Of a DNA stretch of 5,295 bases, positions 5,192 through 5,295 are shown piece after piece. A program made the translations under genes and the position numbers. The notes below the pieces were generated by a model. That model made no database searches and was not told the origin of the DNA. It was given only the letters and a program-made list of their open reading frames with translations. Origin of the DNA: Gammaproteobacteria bacterium (lineage in GTDB: Bacteria; Pseudomonadota; Gammaproteobacteria; Pseudomonadales; Azotimanducaceae). The DNA lies in NCBI GenBank assembly GCA_002725095.1, contig PBQQ01000032.1, forward strand, positions 1-5,295, given 5' to 3'. Position 1 is the stretch's first letter, and each line of letters begins with the position of its first letter.

Positions 5192-5295
5192 ATGTTTAGC
5201 AAAATACTTGTCGCTAATCGCGGCGAAATCGCCTGCCGAGTCATGCGCACGGCGCATGCATTGGGCATTCAAACGGTGGCGGTTTATTCCGACGC
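5192..5295 (+). CDS. liuD: 3-methylcrotonyl-CoA carboxylase, biotin carboxylase (alpha) subunit, 5' part only
   Basis: The 34 visible codons read MFSKILVANRGEIACRVMRT and then AHALGIQTVAVYSD, which is the standard N-terminal Rossmann-like start of a biotin carboxylase (ILVANRGEIA-R). The gene runs off the window, so the ATP-grasp domain and the biotin-carrier lysine cannot be seen. In the pathway this subunit uses ATP and bicarbonate to carboxylate its biotin and hands the carboxyl group to LiuB. The LiuD name rests on the position right after liuB; the N-terminus alone could also begin a propionyl-, acetyl- or geranyl-CoA carboxylase subunit. AGGG at 5181-5184 serves as ribosome binding site and overlaps the liuB stop codon, which suggests coupled translation. 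Confidence 0.9.
   Translation, partial: MFSKILVANRGEIACRVMRTAHALGIQTVAVYSD

Noticed and set aside
4967..5272. Minus-strand frame of 101 residues over the liuB end and liuD start
   Set aside because: Both genes beneath it are strongly supported on the plus strand; the frame has no recognisable motif.

Overview
The window looks like chromosomal DNA from a gammaproteobacterium, probably a free-living aquatic or marine one; the habitat is inference. LiuR and LiuB resemble, from memory, their Pseudomonas counterparts over the whole length, and the DAHP synthase aligns without gaps to E. coli AroG numbering. I saw no mobile element, RNA gene, CRISPR array or plasmid function.

Layout. Positions 1-150 hold the last 49 codons of a plus-strand gene, possibly of the SGNH-hydrolase type. 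After 73 bp comes aroG (224-1285, +), encoding the first enzyme of aromatic amino acid synthesis. Converging on it, with a 34-bp gap, is a minus-strand flavoprotein gene (1320-2876, -) carrying the Baeyer-Villiger monooxygenase fingerprint. A 267-bp intergenic region (2877-3143) separates that gene from a divergent leucine/isovalerate utilisation cluster on the plus strand: liuR (3144-3551), liuB (3572-5182) and the first 34 codons of liuD (5192 to the window edge).

Function. LiuB (carboxyltransferase) and LiuD (biotin carboxylase and biotin carrier) are the two subunits of 3-methylcrotonyl-CoA carboxylase in leucine catabolism. LiuR is the MerR-family regulator normally found with them. The short gaps (20 and 9 bp) point to one operon. 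The usual neighbours liuA and liuC are absent from their common places between liuR, liuB and liuD.

Most interesting spot. The divergent intergenic region contains a 30-bp near-perfect palindrome (3045-3074) built on three tandem CGTTAA units. Mirror-image promoter hexamers with 17-bp spacers can be drawn on both strands around its centre, so one operator could control both the liu operon and the monooxygenase gene. The monooxygenase leader also holds spaced direct repeats and a hairpin that reads as an intrinsic terminator only on the opposite strand. Nothing here is clearly a wholly new biological system; the possible link between a Baeyer-Villiger-type enzyme and the liu regulon is the best lead.
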